Assembly: GCA_964403285.1 (NCBI GenBank)
Contig: CAYOFG010000003.1
Coordinates: 19,386 to 83,385 of the forward strand
Direction of reading: 5' to 3'
DNA: 64,000 nt
Source: WVXT01 sp964403285
GTDB lineage: Bacteria; UBA6262; WVXT01
Under the pieces are notes generated by a model. It searched no databases. It was not told the origin of the DNA and saw nothing but the letters and a program-made list of their open reading frames with translations. Positions 34,701 through 36,581 of this stretch are shown one piece after another; within the stretch, counting starts at the first letter, position 1; the number at the start of each line of letters is the position of its first letter. Made by a program: the position numbers and the translations under genes.

Positions 34701-36581
34701 TTGTTGGCGTGGACATCTCTTCCTGAAGAGATGCAAGGAGAGGTAGGAAGAATTGAAAAGTTTGCCAGAATGGTGAGAAGAGATTATGAGAGTGTGGTGG
34801 TGATTGGAGAAGAAGCTGGCTTATATGCGAAAGCAGGAGCCAGTATAGGAAAGGAGAGGAGAGGTTATTCTAAACTATATGTTTTGGAATCTATGCATCC
34901 AGAAGCAGTAGAGAAGATTGAGAGTGAGATAAATCTGGAGAAGACCTTGTTTGTGGTTTCCTCTCCGGCGGAGGGATACGAACATTTCTATGAGAAGTTG
35001 ACTGAAGTTTACAGGAGCCGGGGAATCCTCACTGAGGAGGTCGTATCTCAAGTGGGTGAGCACTTTGTAGGAATAGCGGAAGCTAACACACCATTTGCTG
35101 AAGAAGCCAAGGAGAAGGAATTCCTTGAGACATTTAATGTCCCTGAAGGGGTATTGGCAGTATTAGCATTAGCAGGTGCGGATATAAAAGGATTTGTGAA
35201 GAGTGTTGAAAAGGGAATGGAGATATGTAGAGAAGAGAATCCGGAGGAGAACCCGGGTGTTCAACTGGCATTGTTCCTGGAAGCGATGAGGAGAACAGAG
35301 AAACAGATAGTTCTGGTATTACCTGAGGAAGTAAAAGGATTTGGTGAGGTATGGCGAGGAGTTATTTTGCCTCCGGGTAAAGCGGGTAAAGAGAGTAAAC
35401 AAATAATTTCGATAACGGAAGAAGAATTGACTGCTGGTGGAAGATTTGGAGAGAATGCAGCGTTTATTGCAATTAGGTTAGATGGCACTCTGAAGAGTGC
35501 CCGACCAGTTTTTGGTGGGTCGCCCTTCAGGGTGACGGCTAAATTAAGGGAGGCAGGGAATCCTGTAATGGAGATTAGTTTAGCTAGTAAGGAATCTATT
35601 GGTCAACTATTCTATGTTGCAGGATTTGCCACTGCCCTTACTGCCTATCTTGGAGTGTCCAGCGAAAGCTTGACCAAAAAAGGTGAAACGGAATCAAATG
35701 TAGGGGCTCAATTCATTGAGCCCGTCCGGGTGGGTTCGATAAATCGAACCCCTACAGAATTAAAGGGTGAGCCATTAGAGTATCCAATCAAGCCAGAGGT
35801 GGTCAAATATAAGGGCACAAAGGTATTTGTATTCGACTTTGAGAGTCTCTTCGATATAGAGCCTATTAGAGAGCCTACTCCTTCAAGGATGGGTATAGAG
35901 CTTAAGGTTAAGCCGAGGAGTAAGGCAGTGTTTAAAGTTATGGATAAGATAGTTAAGGCAGCAGAGGAAGTGGAGAACCTTGATGGGGTCAAGTTTGCCT
36001 TTGTTTCCAGTAGAAGAGATGTAAGTAGAGAAGTTATGGAGCAGATGTTAAGGGACTATATGAGCGCATATGGTCTATCGGCAGAGGTTGTAGGTAGGGT
36101 AATAGATAATAACTTCATAATTGATGAAAGGCAGCTCAGAGAAGAAGGAGGGATAGTAGGCATACCGAGGACTCCGAAGATAAGCACGAGGGCAGTATTC
36201 TCCATTATCAATGAGAAGCTCCTGCTTACAGGGAGGACAGATGGCAATGGTACGGAGATAAAGATTATTACCGAGAGAGAGTCCAGGTGGGAGAAGGATG
36301 GAACAAGGAGGATGATGGAGAGGATACTGTGGGTGCTTCTTGAGCCGGCGAAAGAGGGACAGGTAGTATCTACAGCGGCGGGTCTTGCGGTAGCGATAGA
36401 GGGTAAGGTATCTGAATGGATGAGAGAGTTCATAAAAGCGAGATACTCTAAAGAGGAAGCAACAAGGCTACTGTCTCAGATAGAGAAGGGCAATACGATT
36501 ATTCTGCCGGCAACGCCAGTGGATGAGACGTATCTTGAGGGAATTAAGGCTGAAGAGAAGATATATAAAGTTCAAGCATAA
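10755..36581 (+). CDS. Giant 8,608-residue multi-enzyme protein with a nucleotide-sugar pathway cargo
   Basis: One uninterrupted ORF of 25.8 kb. Residues 1-35 form a signal peptide: basic KANKIWLR, hydrophobic core, then VVGA before SVPD. Domains by residue: TIKI/ChaN-like N-module (75-830), FNPF membrane linker (843-895), HIT/GalT-like (900-1315), GalE (1445-1760), APH kinase (1850-2190), GT2 (2300-2600), HD (2610-2815), two 2H domains (2830-3320), RfbB-type dehydratase (3345-3670), UDP-glucose dehydrogenase (3678-4105), two UDP-sugar-pyrophosphorylase-like domains (4130-5450), Nudix (5555-5750), unknown (5790-6350), NAGPA phosphodiester glycosidase (6360-6780), UPF0489-like (6790-6970), phosphohexomutase (7015-7720), M50-like peptidase (7745-7875), C-terminal module (7880-8608). 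The gene follows a c-di-GMP riboswitch. Oddities: exported N-terminus with cytosolic-cofactor enzymes; palindromes inserted in frame; a 395-bp near-identical internal duplication. Likely role: surface polysaccharide precursor synthesis, intact or as a polyprotein. Confidence 0.88.
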   Translation: MVAWWYSKANKIWLRTLALVVSSIFFFTQVVGASVPDRSFWRERRKAREKLLASREEPHQSDSWSSEPGLRVKKLEEKDVAGEVSSLITPHNLFTVPSQYGTVKEIHTQSSSNKPQGMGNRLIIHIQDAHSSPEAQLNSASILKYIRDGVSSESLTKKGETIVSHSKPLLICVEGSSGLVDTTLLSSFPEKKVKEEVASEFLKEGKITGEEYFAIVKNDKAPAINIYGVENKRTYEKNLEAFEQGLSSGKKLGKYFQEVGKEINPLKAHLYNKRLKELESKIEAYQKKRIPLSQYCQYLHRFLDDTGSMNRTPTKADVEATSSGVGAQFIEPEKEVRGKYPNFQLFVEASKFEDKIDFSRVDSERSKYIKELSEKLTSDELSELLIMSLDYRLGKVTSGEYYSYLQSLSTRMGKGMRSQDPRILTELVTSKEGKNEYPNLNSYIKYNKLYDRIDQNRLFSEINELEEELKEGLCETEEERQLVKLSRMLGVLEDLVSLKISNEDLAYYYKHRDEITPGMFSNFITAHNVKLSFDTPSEFLECKAKALLKFEEFYRIALNRNEALVDNTISRMEKEGVRVAVLIAGGFHTPGVTELLCDRNISYVVVTPRLGENYSSDLEISPRKKKTDLEKAIAGIIGALRPGTGFGEGSFDRYAVIQLNGRSLILYSQFEPREVEKAFNQLRKNWEDELGARAELREVIENVDFLPIVLTRGEEAFALGVARRGKRSLPFVFKYDVKQKKVSEVIFGEDNCTEFLSGHFDKAQELGPVVCSKLPELWNFLSDAERENILVRFGEAQAHRQGLKIAKSKKISDRAKELIKEERVFIRTSPTRPQNSNNFVTLHSFNPLWLGMGMVGLGFIREHPVVVIAILGGLGILAIAFIRRWFARHQNGPPQEEDGQDIAGPWSKEDLAKLVEGATIEVDERYLEKIYSLAENLEKVLCVEKREGQPAKVTIYNRQRETQPGQDIFALIEEQFNRQRKTNVYRAKDGSYVFEDVPSFFRETEVSYAVYDADGKVEIVSELSPEHLSRATLIVIQNVARAKRPQATGRGRSKVRENPADSVLAPDKIRAGFDRQLTLSRKAPSGHSWWLIFNPYAIWPNNPKYPEKEQPHHMTVSRGDALAHQRDIIELEHLKDLFILFKELRHSPSIRERTKFRMAINGWRYLQADYAPKAGASQAQMHAQIVRFVFPVEKANLEFQTEIEGVKVSTLMSTFKDNRGTGIVLEANESNLGKIVQLTHLILKKITEKGHSFNVFIAPRDNQGIAVFIADKVLSIPKYHFYNEWAFCEFGCAPVVDDVALFYELTEDQQKELQKAAEKDAAEKDRSKQTAVSEWVKAEKKKGTLNKPHPDLYLAAKRALDDTSACQDEIDLIVEYLKLNWANTLFIEGERLRFERRFSEAEQKYEQAKRIYEEIRDRGILAEEADKNLNIVVSRIGEKGALCAKETILVTGGAGYIGSFVVKELLKKGYKVIVLDNLSAGHRRALPSEAIFIEADLCDYSQVEEVFRNYNITSVVHLASFIDAPESLQKPVKYFVNNLVGTLNLLKVMNRNKVGRIVFASSANVYGNQPDKESLKEENARWATSPYGQTKLLIERILSRYAKKGLSFVALRYFNAAGADERGSIGEDHIPETHVIPRIFSEKDGFRLRVGYATEDGASVRDFVHVEDVARATVVAMERLMQEETQQLVLNIGSGEGVSLYKLVDEIRSLIGEVFTILTAPPRPKDISRLQANIQKAQRELGWIPRHNLDKILHTVYLWMKNNSQGYGDRTGKESSDEQFKFGMLIRSLLKDKVIGLPLKIWTLLLLINDIVYPKISHTLASSKNWSGGKESKSLTKSTKKRDLKVEEVTIEKKLLQVIEKYDLGIESIQALEYEELPGGISTRRPIKISTPRGEFVLKYAADTRERAMFVTSVILKTSYSIDKLPGIYKTKDGELFIKIGSWYYYLEEYIAEGKPVEREYANPVQFFEVGKLSALIYNTLIGFKPAGKKSELRMIDIVDAQKDFEEVLRTIQKKTKASRGERLFLEHRDFILEQTRLLKEEMSLAGYRRLPQSIIHGDVSFTNIHWEGNKITAFFDWERARSHQARIEEFKNALLAAGPEVGRRYERENLIALLKGYQLNTLHKLTLGELQAIPYLLGPGTFLWDMAKWFILRRQDLDTSDERYEMVQRLIEEFRKVVEDFSKEWWKEEKDKLLGNTVKRILKTKEGRQERLTQELRTLATQDVELLLMHLSLKATYRDPEIDSILSEQEKCALLARALAVSLKREDAKDIAQFLETFLKEQSYLVLPEAKMFIQSYLTVFNINTPLKVAVCTSLWGGQTKYPEPPLGRGWLRAKTEQFFRELLSINPKVQGMYIFVNDGDDTDETGRKTSDVLKGLLEDNYYSDVKNRIFVLELSREDKQNMNSVKHGGLACAMRYAIDKSADIAIYSDGDLSTHLGLSGLLMESLINKGKGVAFGSIRKKGAVVPSRGHTTIRGLGTIVYNWWVRLLHKPIIGIKDTQRSFKGFRRVVLEKILPVEIKSIDEQGRLEIEFHPDFLYDFTGDTEWLARTVLAGYELEEIPIVWIDAPETSTVNFRKQVLPMFISAAKQTGTLRRFARRQNSLSNSGRNINELIEKYIPVELRSGFNVPNLPLHIHREGPLLKHHLQAMLDVLNNPSAHKYIPEQYQVILSNPANRRFFEQFILFHDIGKTRIQPQIVNEEGKQLNLYPDHEAESVAMLNEDSRLAQDLPNRDVLVEVIRLHSAVYALAAKEITPEAFTGFVQNIRLPMKIDEVLTFLITCDFLDAIGTDRPDPWQSRVENFARSYEAYKTQQQAMQISAVSPEHPPRLTARYDAIDREFQEKGIDPSKLYENPDYFDQKTGHLHLGHASVVISLPLVKYKGSNELVEKLTEVRSQIEKLLLDEERSAVTWTESAMLHITIFATKKSYKDALSVREIGDETLAKIRSILRQSKPFNLQFNRIIIDRNGTILAVGYSDSQHLSELRDNLDKSFPTQNSSHNSFRQNIIHISLGRITEKISATTLNKLKDFVKEKRNVDLGTIEVDAARYIYSNGPVTEFTIEEILRERFLGATLLDKYENMSRDFELITQYPKPRDLAKIRKGYERIAKDNCLCKKTDIYTTVLRIPEGELRDTLKSLTKEVIEVLPEGTIYDKMSPDTYHISLVPIQDKPFDIEHEKLTPAEVQAVEQTVANITAQTKGFSLRFLGLRFGADGGVIAVFDDEQSDVLSLRSRIVDECNNVCNGKVSQARPKPLVHVTILRIFSSLSEKGLARLKEKAQRLKDLSKLNLSLKVNSLSFSHETRWMHTELDYEKEYNFNESQIVLPEVVRQENLQINPLVAHANDKPTVLVTGGAGFIGSNFVRYFLSKHPEYKVVVLDRLSTGGRLENMADFMDNPNFEFIKGDVQDRKLVNRIMKKVDAVIHFAAESHVDRSIESAQPFIDSNVKGTLVLLEETLKQKRPIRFVYMSTDEVYGAKQKGEEGKFTEESPLKPRNPYAASKTAGDLLVQAFNTTHKLGAMIVRATNNYGPYQYPEKMLPLFVTNALEDKSLPVYGKGENVRDWLSVWDTSRAIDLVLHNGEESQIYNIAGRNEHSNIQMTEKLLSILGKPQELIQFVTDRPGHDFRYPVDDSKIRKQLGWQPIVDFEKELERTVNWYVRNRDWWYPITHPGISQTAEPMNIAIVGTGYVGLTTGAILADLGNRVTCVDIDREKIDKLKQGIIPIYEPGLEEIVKRNLSASRLSFTADIKEAVRNSQIIFITVGTPSKEDGSTNLEYVETAAKHIGEAIDSYKVIALKSTVPVGTTDIVRRIIQENKPAGVEFDIVFTPEFLREGSAVDDAKNPERLVIGTDSEKARDKMQKLYEPFNAPIVATDIRSAEVAKYGHNAYLAKDISFANELADFCEKVGANINDVVKIMKLDSRIGKRAFLNAGLGYGGSCFPKDLASFIYEAAKKGLGLGILEVAQRVNRTRREKFVKLVKEELGTLKNKTIGVLGLSFKPNTDDMREAPAIDIINMLQAEGAKIKAYDPQAIETARGILKDITYCNNPYDVAENSDALVIVTDWDEFKNLHMEKIKALLKSPLIIDGRNIFELEKMQQLGFTYISMGRPEVRVDLDTDSDSELSAPQKDNYSAPARSKSGELLTQGQVAEEIEEKGYKEDRIKKLSLVLQAKSRVAEFIKLKFKSEEAENWQQKLNELLPEEGHLRAGPFELFYGAIYEGIFYLDESILEQPLQLELTLLHETAAKDSNSPEQNLALEEDYVFTMIHSEGKYELRSLGETIKSFIEQRAGEHKISCFDILKQIFKPTFSGEKTLSFIVDILNLFEKVKPERLNAAEVDVLEDVKRTNPEVYESYRLETIRSIIEGKVAAECFFAGAAQRMGKGPLYGVDPWEVVKGLVNESIDVDKKPEEKEDRTRIRTILSLARYDEFLRDKLREKSGLSPEDLNQLIENTHYKDKNLEGRTNKRFNDIAIDEEIKQMALKVIDKLAIRGIGLGPRQLIQLSIALEELTEEYNKLVKEGKIRGEPKKLEDVLAKYPVILHVNAQVEEDVKDDLTSHDFYGFNPENIIIVPQPQLPGWYIDEKGNVRLDTRSTCAPYNHGWARMQLGWKNQAYTIERNRTIKPIPESVIKYLKKKKVHYMVLHRINDSDRLITQGVLDIELIALSIYLMREKRFNLTVELVGNPLGTKGGLGLRIDNNEEMFLLEGLNAKDKSLEDRFTEITEEAKKEGKSGLPYNAMRQVEDILATEKPMKKGLPVTVTVRGKDRIYIEVPVGDETRVKGIRPRAIMRNQDRFISHEKNGELIHDFKQPEHSPDAVRFFVMQDTQPRFRKLANKLELVNSAPARSKSGELLTQGQVAEEIEEKGYKEDRIKKLSLVLQAKSRVAEFIKLKFKSEEAENWQQKLNELLPEEGHLRAGPFGLFYGAIYEGIFYLDESILEQPLQLELTLLHETAAKASNSPEQNLALEEDYVLFTVKSEGRYSLRNLPDTIRALIQEKSKRHHKDYEAELKKLFANVPQSAKDIEKIIETLNLFERVEPTKLHAAKLSILEEFEQLNQFREIAEQAILNGQIALEGVYAGAATRMGKGALYPLDPWEVVEDEIKKGKDYSIPTDALRGIGLGPRQLIQLRISLEELATRYNKDIDGLLSKFKIVLHINSQIEPVVKEDLIEHSFYGFKPENIIIVVQPMLPGWYIDSQGNIRIDTRSKLYPYNHGWARMQLGWKNQAYTLDKNRQIHNIEESVIAYLIDKGVEYLCLNRINDLDRISPQGVDIELLALGIYLMTKKGFNLIVELVGNPEGQKGGLGLRIGNRKEMLLIEGLNANSKELKDRFAYLTKKAQKKGLPGLPYNAMRQIEAIKKTRVPMEQGLPLSITLRDDKRIYVEVPVGDETQVQGVRPRAVMRRKDRFAPVQTQGELIYDFKAPKDVPQATKFLSEQDKQPRFRKLVRDLRFINSEENIGEAIKKDLDRIPPAKESSIIGDISDLSEARPEVTVITGWLKKNIEKVSDQELNFVLSILREQLLKLKINQKEIDRVIAGIRSDKGRKLEDTEYVKYFKGESADIVDEEDKTVAVTEIGFAHLLGLRHRTANAFVLTPEGKILLQRRAPGQRKYQFYLSIFGGHLKAGQSYEEGIREELEQELGLSHSPRGIFVRLGKESYEVPGDNNIEKRALYAYFITPEEYEEIKKVASNLNNKKKEMTKVEFEDWLRKGQARQPGFKEIWGYYDRDIQDITEAHREIHFVEDDRQKMELHHLELSDEFKNGEIWTSNAYFTPDLLNRIVKNRENLSNLQKEIERFNQIISVIGTDWQEYLPGGFRREGFIIADQGNPKIHYMNFRFNVGFGYRDIFVVRDRDEDTGAYEIFISDSWLNSAVGAGFSIKDKERYKKAVIALFLNHPELTEEEFYSRILVLRKTIFKDKAGVLVKEGNKRVPKTFKELDATVAIDRAESIKNLFSLIAQKDWQQRVRISCLAEFTNDTGKIEEGLKVEPVVDDSQDFIERVTNVEKPVNYVHFVGSAASLPMDLEIFADLVIKEWRSKTGLSLEQLKRKGFKITFVIKEERLVSKEDSRLTDFNSCSIEGTMQDIEELLKLNEFKEVKAAKDNGIFEIIRSGSNGIGTDLRQANPELLKLLMEIKGYQENLESKKTGLVSLKGEENNITINLLNLDHYRFFLSWQPKTQFATDFMYDKEKQAVPPLVILRVPAGIEVFKELCPKRVRRLTVSQYVEARNILDKEGINESEFRKKVEKIREKTGKYLTVAEALVPEVLLNKPLRTSIKRWKLLKHISASKYNAFQALIDKYRELKQGFSKQVAKSLGGRYSKSTVYLYSSKSGPIEVTEKHEKNSIGSTMVHYFSLPLDTLKSYGGIVPVFAREFDDMLTSPKKVAKERRYNNSFIINGLYFWTRPLMDAYNKCREFRPWEKIEEYGYYVGGYIDKGEVKSIPPYRKGYVASKNGELIFGRWELKTGTLSINGQDITWSEKDVNPIDGDRPVEVYTPMHYDNLREGKGKGRCVLVKEDGEIELAINEIKDKTPGVGTRFGDNKFEIRVGEERYNLIVIGTEIKHIIFGDVFIPSTGIVISLDENTFNALFKNKIVKDRTEIRKSKDGKEEKWVIYKWKDKQKPKAFFDLELPEELKGADWCLGGCALIADKGVFPSTYERLNEILEAQGWFNPLSKKTQETSVEKIWVQPRAGMGLSEDGRFFAIAYDGRQVDSLGANLGQMLKIAERNFGKIKYLINLDSGASVSMSFVDQTGNFITVNTCTEVPNETATEQLRAINSMFVIAKPLSSSDSDDVLLVVEEHQEIVDVLRKIGNKDLVVLNFDFDADKGRLDESRPLFEGNWATLVERENLAKEVVQIPPKEKGEGAVDLSRFKGKTVLVTICGDFFSRVIRDGSLVFPNNIMGVDYHHQQGAINKKMREEIVKRLQEIGIKVLKPVIFSRSRNYIFDREGYSDDVAARVRKEFSDFFTPRQGVDKGIAPYLEKALSLAKKRGLTQSELNKVNEILEYAARGIEKNLRQQFKEGKITEKNYLKGLQNIIVKLADWYSDPYKEETTKRGIERAVKATRWPDIGNAYFDDMGFGTAGVRDKFALGRDFNLMVKESRKGKGLKAEILKGTNIFNDEVVKCFTAGVVKWFIRAKKQEGKKTSDVKMAVAYDSRIAGSEFADLIKRIGLAYGIKVYISDEAMPLPEFSCSIRKLGLDFGLFISASYNPKEYNGLKIIDGTGAQLGADEKIREEVEIEVRKTTTKEVVKKLQKLPEEIPDDHVVFMGGDEKLEGVDYGNHRLVDTHSIHIESVLKHIKDQETVRKYAPELNVLYCAFYGAGRKSAPRLMRTIGIGSVESIGTMDKLDGTFPALKPPNDTPDPALVKPWKVALQEFVDKESEEALAQETIFLSNDPDADRFGLVIRVPVEEIPDDEQVAEFMGIAWKLSPDLQKKYGFGGFRVVPPNEWGTMITWYDLMKMTQKGKERIENAEKLSVALSHVTSDVLVKTAKKSGIRTEIKPVGVDQLADYIAKEEKQGRKVVSAIEESGTYATSNHILDKDGFLAGIRILEIACYARSKGLTLNDLLNNIFLDPDIGYFATTNQPLEFERSITGEDRRIGIVKWLQNELKPFVNKRAEAGTPIVVAGEKVLAADEQEEYLTKKYDKRLDYPGFPDAGIRFYFNKAKTNYITIRPSGSEPKIRFYVELLGEGINKNNLIRKKKEIYAHIVEIVKEWKDIAQSMDLSRIEKQTTEENSTSTSSKRMLSNFGTPGILNNILILSIIFIPAMVIHEIAHFVVAIIFRMQPRFVVSWETIRGRKIFPTFAIRATTLKESYKNIAYVFAGPLAQALFGIGLLFLANIRGLDNIFAAYIYWGGLLIAVHAFLGNWSDMHKIKKWGQVHFSRKRGQVLFSSRKWGQVEFPFEDGAGLEIVWQVVKSSLDRGRGFVAAIFHKPSKRTELRMSWLGPREELSEEKITEIVGLARRLLVKEGSYQENPEIRQLLAWTSLPEEMQGEVGRIEKFARMVRRDYESVVVIGEEAGLYAKAGASIGKERRGYSKLYVLESMHPEAVEKIESEINLEKTLFVVSSPAEGYEHFYEKLTEVYRSRGILTEEVVSQVGEHFVGIAEANTPFAEEAKEKEFLETFNVPEGVLAVLALAGADIKGFVKSVEKGMEICREENPEENPGVQLALFLEAMRRTEKQIVLVLPEEVKGFGEVWRGVILPPGKAGKESKQIISITEEELTAGGRFGENAAFIAIRLDGTLKSARPVFGGSPFRVTAKLREAGNPVMEISLASKESIGQLFYVAGFATALTAYLGVSSESLTKKGETESNVGAQFIEPVRVGSINRTPTELKGEPLEYPIKPEVVKYKGTKVFVFDFESLFDIEPIREPTPSRMGIELKVKPRSKAVFKVMDKIVKAAEEVENLDGVKFAFVSSRRDVSREVMEQMLRDYMSAYGLSAEVVGRVIDNNFIIDERQLREEGGIVGIPRTPKISTRAVFSIINEKLLLTGRTDGNGTEIKIITERESRWEKDGTRRMMERILWVLLEPAKEGQVVSTAAGLAVAIEGKVSEWMREFIKARYSKEEATRLLSQIEKGNTIILPATPVDETYLEGIKAEEKIYKVQA
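11199..11252 (+). repeat. In-frame GAAA-loop hairpin pair (GGAGTG...CACTCC)
   Basis: TCAAGC-GAAA-GCTTGA followed by GTGAAAC-TATC-GTTTCAC, enclosed by GGAGTG and CACTCC. It is translated as GVSSESLTKKGETIVSHS inside the N-terminal module. The matching place in the other two N-modules carries related but longer insertions. Confidence 0.8.
11672..11750 (+). repeat. In-frame palindrome cluster
   Basis: GGGTTCGATGAATCGAACCC-CTAC, a spacer, then GTAGGGGCTCAATTTATTGAGCCC. It encodes GSMNRTPT and GAQFIEP and breaks an otherwise alignable part of the N-module (compare 38042-38099 and 62495-62666). Confidence 0.8.
12338..12396 (+). repeat. In-frame hairpins (GTCAAACTTTCGTTTGAC and GTAAAGCGAAAGCTTTAC)
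   Basis: Two short inverted repeats flank an ACTCCAAGCGAATTCTTGGAGT palindrome. All are translated. Copy 2 of the N-module has a longer version at 38666-38740; in the truncated copy the site instead holds different elements (63225-63344). Confidence 0.75.
13278..13434 (+). other. FNPF transmembrane linker module (copy 3)
   Basis: SFNPLW, then VGLGFIREHPVVVIAILGG and ILAIAFIRRWFARHQN, very close to the copy at 3079-3232. It marks the border between the N-module and the enzyme cargo. Confidence 0.7.
13450..14700 (+). other. HIT/GalT-like domain
   Basis: WWLIFNPYAIWP and QPHHMTVS are typical of GalT-fold nucleotide binding. The active-site region reads SQAQMHAQIV near 14284-14313, keeping the HAQ portion but with Gln where the first His of HxHxQ would be (QMHAQ). 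It is thus a diverged member. Likely a sugar-nucleotide transferase or phosphorylase relative, possibly altered in mechanism. Confidence 0.5.
15085..16050 (+). other. galE: UDP-glucose 4-epimerase domain
   Basis: VTGGAGYIGS at 15102-15131 binds NAD. SSANVYG, YGQTK at 15513-15527 (Tyr/Lys catalytic pair), LRYFNAAGAD and RDFVHVEDVA follow in GalE order over ~320 residues, the length of the free enzyme. It interconverts UDP-glucose and UDP-galactose. A short TPR-like helical stretch (14870-15065) precedes it. Confidence 0.88.
16300..17330 (+). other. Aminoglycoside-phosphotransferase-fold (sugar) kinase domain
   Basis: IHGDVSFTNIHW near 16920-16955 supplies the HxDxxxxN-type catalytic loop (HGDxxxxN), followed by FFDWER near 16977, the metal-binding Asp. 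APH-fold kinases phosphorylate aminoglycosides, choline, homoserine or N-acetylhexosamines. Next to GalE and GT2 domains, a sugar 1-kinase is the most plausible role (inference). Confidence 0.75.
17650..18560 (+). other. GT2-type glycosyltransferase domain
   Basis: VAVCTSLWGG at the start, YSDGDLSTHLG near 18037-18069 (the DxD-like metal/nucleotide site) and DTQRSFKGFRR near 18250-18282 match dolichyl-phosphate-sugar synthase-like GT2 enzymes. GDTEWLARTVLAGYELEEIPI completes the fold. Donor and acceptor unknown. Confidence 0.75.
18580..19200 (+). other. HD-domain phosphohydrolase-like segment
   Basis: HHLQAML, then FHDIGKTR near 18809-18832, a later LYPDHE and RLHSA supply the H...HD...D metal-ligand set of HD phosphohydrolases. 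No GYP motif is present, so it is not a canonical c-di-GMP phosphodiesterase. Confidence 0.6.
19240..20720 (+). other. Two tandem 2H phosphoesterase-like domains
   Basis: Domain a: HITIFAT near 19509 and HISLGRI near 19778. Domain b: HISLVPI near 20235 and HVTILRI near 20520. Each pair has the HxT/S spacing of the LigT-like 2H superfamily. With the domain at 3381-3900 this makes three such domains in the window. They probably act on cyclic or linear phosphodiesters. Confidence 0.65.
20787..21765 (+). other. rfbB: dTDP-glucose 4,6-dehydratase domain
   Basis: VTGGAGFIGSNF from 20802, FAAESHVDRSIE, STDEVYGA, NPYAASKTAG (Tyr/Lys at ~21240), NNYGPYQYPEKMLPLF and VYGKGENVRDWL are hallmark RfbB strings in the right order. 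Length ~325 residues equals the free enzyme. Product would be a 4-keto-6-deoxy nucleotide sugar. Some UDP-sugar dehydratases look alike. Confidence 0.87.
21786..23080 (+). other. ugd: UDP-glucose 6-dehydrogenase domain
   Basis: Begins MNIAIVGTGYVGL (21786), has VDIDREKI, TVGTPS, KSTVPVGTT, FTPEFLREGSA and the catalytic Cys in GGSCFPKD (Cys codon 22566-22568), and GLSFKPNTDDMREAP in the third domain. Length ~430 residues equals the free enzyme. The preserved Met at the domain start suggests fusion of a former stand-alone gene. It oxidises UDP-glucose to UDP-glucuronate. Confidence 0.93.
23145..23539 (+). repeat. 395-bp direct repeat, unit a (partner 25272-25666)
   Basis: By eye, seven mismatches over 395 bp, none in the first ~230 bp. 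Offset 2127 bp (709 codons, in frame). Identity falls abruptly after the shared GATTATGTCTT. Confidence 0.92.
23145..25271 (+). other. UDP-sugar pyrophosphorylase-like domain, copy a
   Basis: FAGAAQRMGKGPLYG resembles the nucleotide loop of UDPGP/UAP pyrophosphorylases. LHVNAQVEEDVKDDL, FYGFNPENIIIVPQP and PYNHGWARMQ-type segments match the family order (hexose-1-phosphate plus UTP to UDP-sugar). The repeat unit is 709 codons. Its first 395 bp are almost identical to copy b. Confidence 0.6.
25272..25666 (+). repeat. 395-bp direct repeat, unit b (partner 23145-23539)
   Basis: Second unit of the long direct repeat; begins TCTGCCCCTGCCCG in both copies. Confidence 0.92.
25272..27110 (+). other. 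UDP-sugar pyrophosphorylase-like domain, copy b
   Basis: YAGAATRMGKGALYP, LHINSQIEPVVKEDL and FYGFKPENIIIVVQP mirror copy a. It is shorter in the insert following the nucleotide loop. Outside the first 395 bp the copies differ substantially at the DNA level, showing an older duplication with a recent partial homogenisation. Confidence 0.6.
27420..28010 (+). other. Nudix hydrolase-like domain
   Basis: NAFVLTPEGKILLQRRAPG and FGGHLKAGQSYEEG followed by REELEQELGL follow the Nudix fold of IPP-isomerase-like members. Relative to the Nudix box the first Glu is Gln and the Arg-Glu-x-x-Glu-Glu part is shifted or altered, so metal binding may be impaired. A helical stretch (27180-27400) links it to the preceding domain. 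Confidence 0.65.
28130..29820 (+). other. Unrecognised cargo segment
   Basis: About 560 residues of mixed alpha/beta composition with no motif I trust. A stretch near 28770-29110 (VHFVGSAASLPMDLEIF through GSNGIGTDL) vaguely follows the order of DUF89 carbohydrate phosphatases but lacks the DNAGE motif. The second half is helical and basic. Confidence 0.4.
29830..31100 (+). other. Phosphodiester glycosidase (NAGPA) domain
   Basis: FIINGLYFW near 29930 (family NGxFF strand), RAGMGLSEDGRFFAIAYDG near 30817-30873 and YLINLDSGASVSM near 30949-30987 match the NAGPA pattern (R-x-x-x-G, then LDGG-like). In bacteria such enzymes act on exported polysaccharides, in keeping with the signal peptide. 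Here the second Gly of LDGG is Ser. Confidence 0.7.
31115..31700 (+). other. UPF0489/arginase-fold-like segment
   Basis: LVVEEHQEIVDVL, VVLNFDFDAD and GNWATLVERE resemble the UPF0489 family, whose NxDxHxD-type strand is here NFDFDAD. Function of the family is unknown. Confidence 0.45.
31800..33920 (+). other. Phosphoglucomutase/phosphomannomutase domain
   Basis: FGTAGVRDKF opens the fold. The phosphoserine loop reads SASYNPKEYNGLK at 32358-32396 (Ser kept, usual His is Tyr). NDPDADRFG (32934-32960) is the metal loop, EESG near 33334 the sugar loop, and RPSGSEPKIRFY near 33775 the phosphate loop. All four active-site loops are present, so it is probably active, making hexose-1-phosphate for the pyrophosphorylase-like domains in the same chain. 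Confidence 0.88.
33985..34380 (+). other. M50-type membrane metallopeptidase-like domain
   Basis: VIHEIAHFVVA at 34065-34097 contains HExxH inside a hydrophobic helix. FAGPLAQALFGIGLLF and a further hydrophobic helix follow, and a late NWSDMHKI may supply the third metal ligand (Asp). Short for a complete site-2 protease (~130 residues). It lies between the cargo and the C-terminal module, suggestive of a processing role (inference). Confidence 0.6.
34381..36581 (+). other. Conserved C-terminal module (PGI-like plus HAD-like), copy 2
   Basis: Starts with three translated GGGGACAGGTAC-type repeat fragments (34384-34460). PGI-like landmarks: VVVIGEEAGLY, YVLESMHPEAV, INLEKTLFVVSS, EHFVGIAEANTPF, LALAGADI, IVLVLPEE, FIAIRLDG, FATALTAYLG. 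No SGTT phosphate loop. HAD-like part begins KVFVFDFES near 35820. Ends EEKIYKVQA and TAA. Confidence 0.65.
35652..35755 (+). repeat. In-frame palindrome cluster in the C-terminal module
   Basis: AGCGAAAGCT hairpin remnant, GTAGGGGCTCAATTCATTGAGCCC and GGGTTCGATAAATCGAACCC-CTAC in a row. It lies between the PGI-like and HAD-like parts and adds about 35 residues absent from copy 1. Confidence 0.8.
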
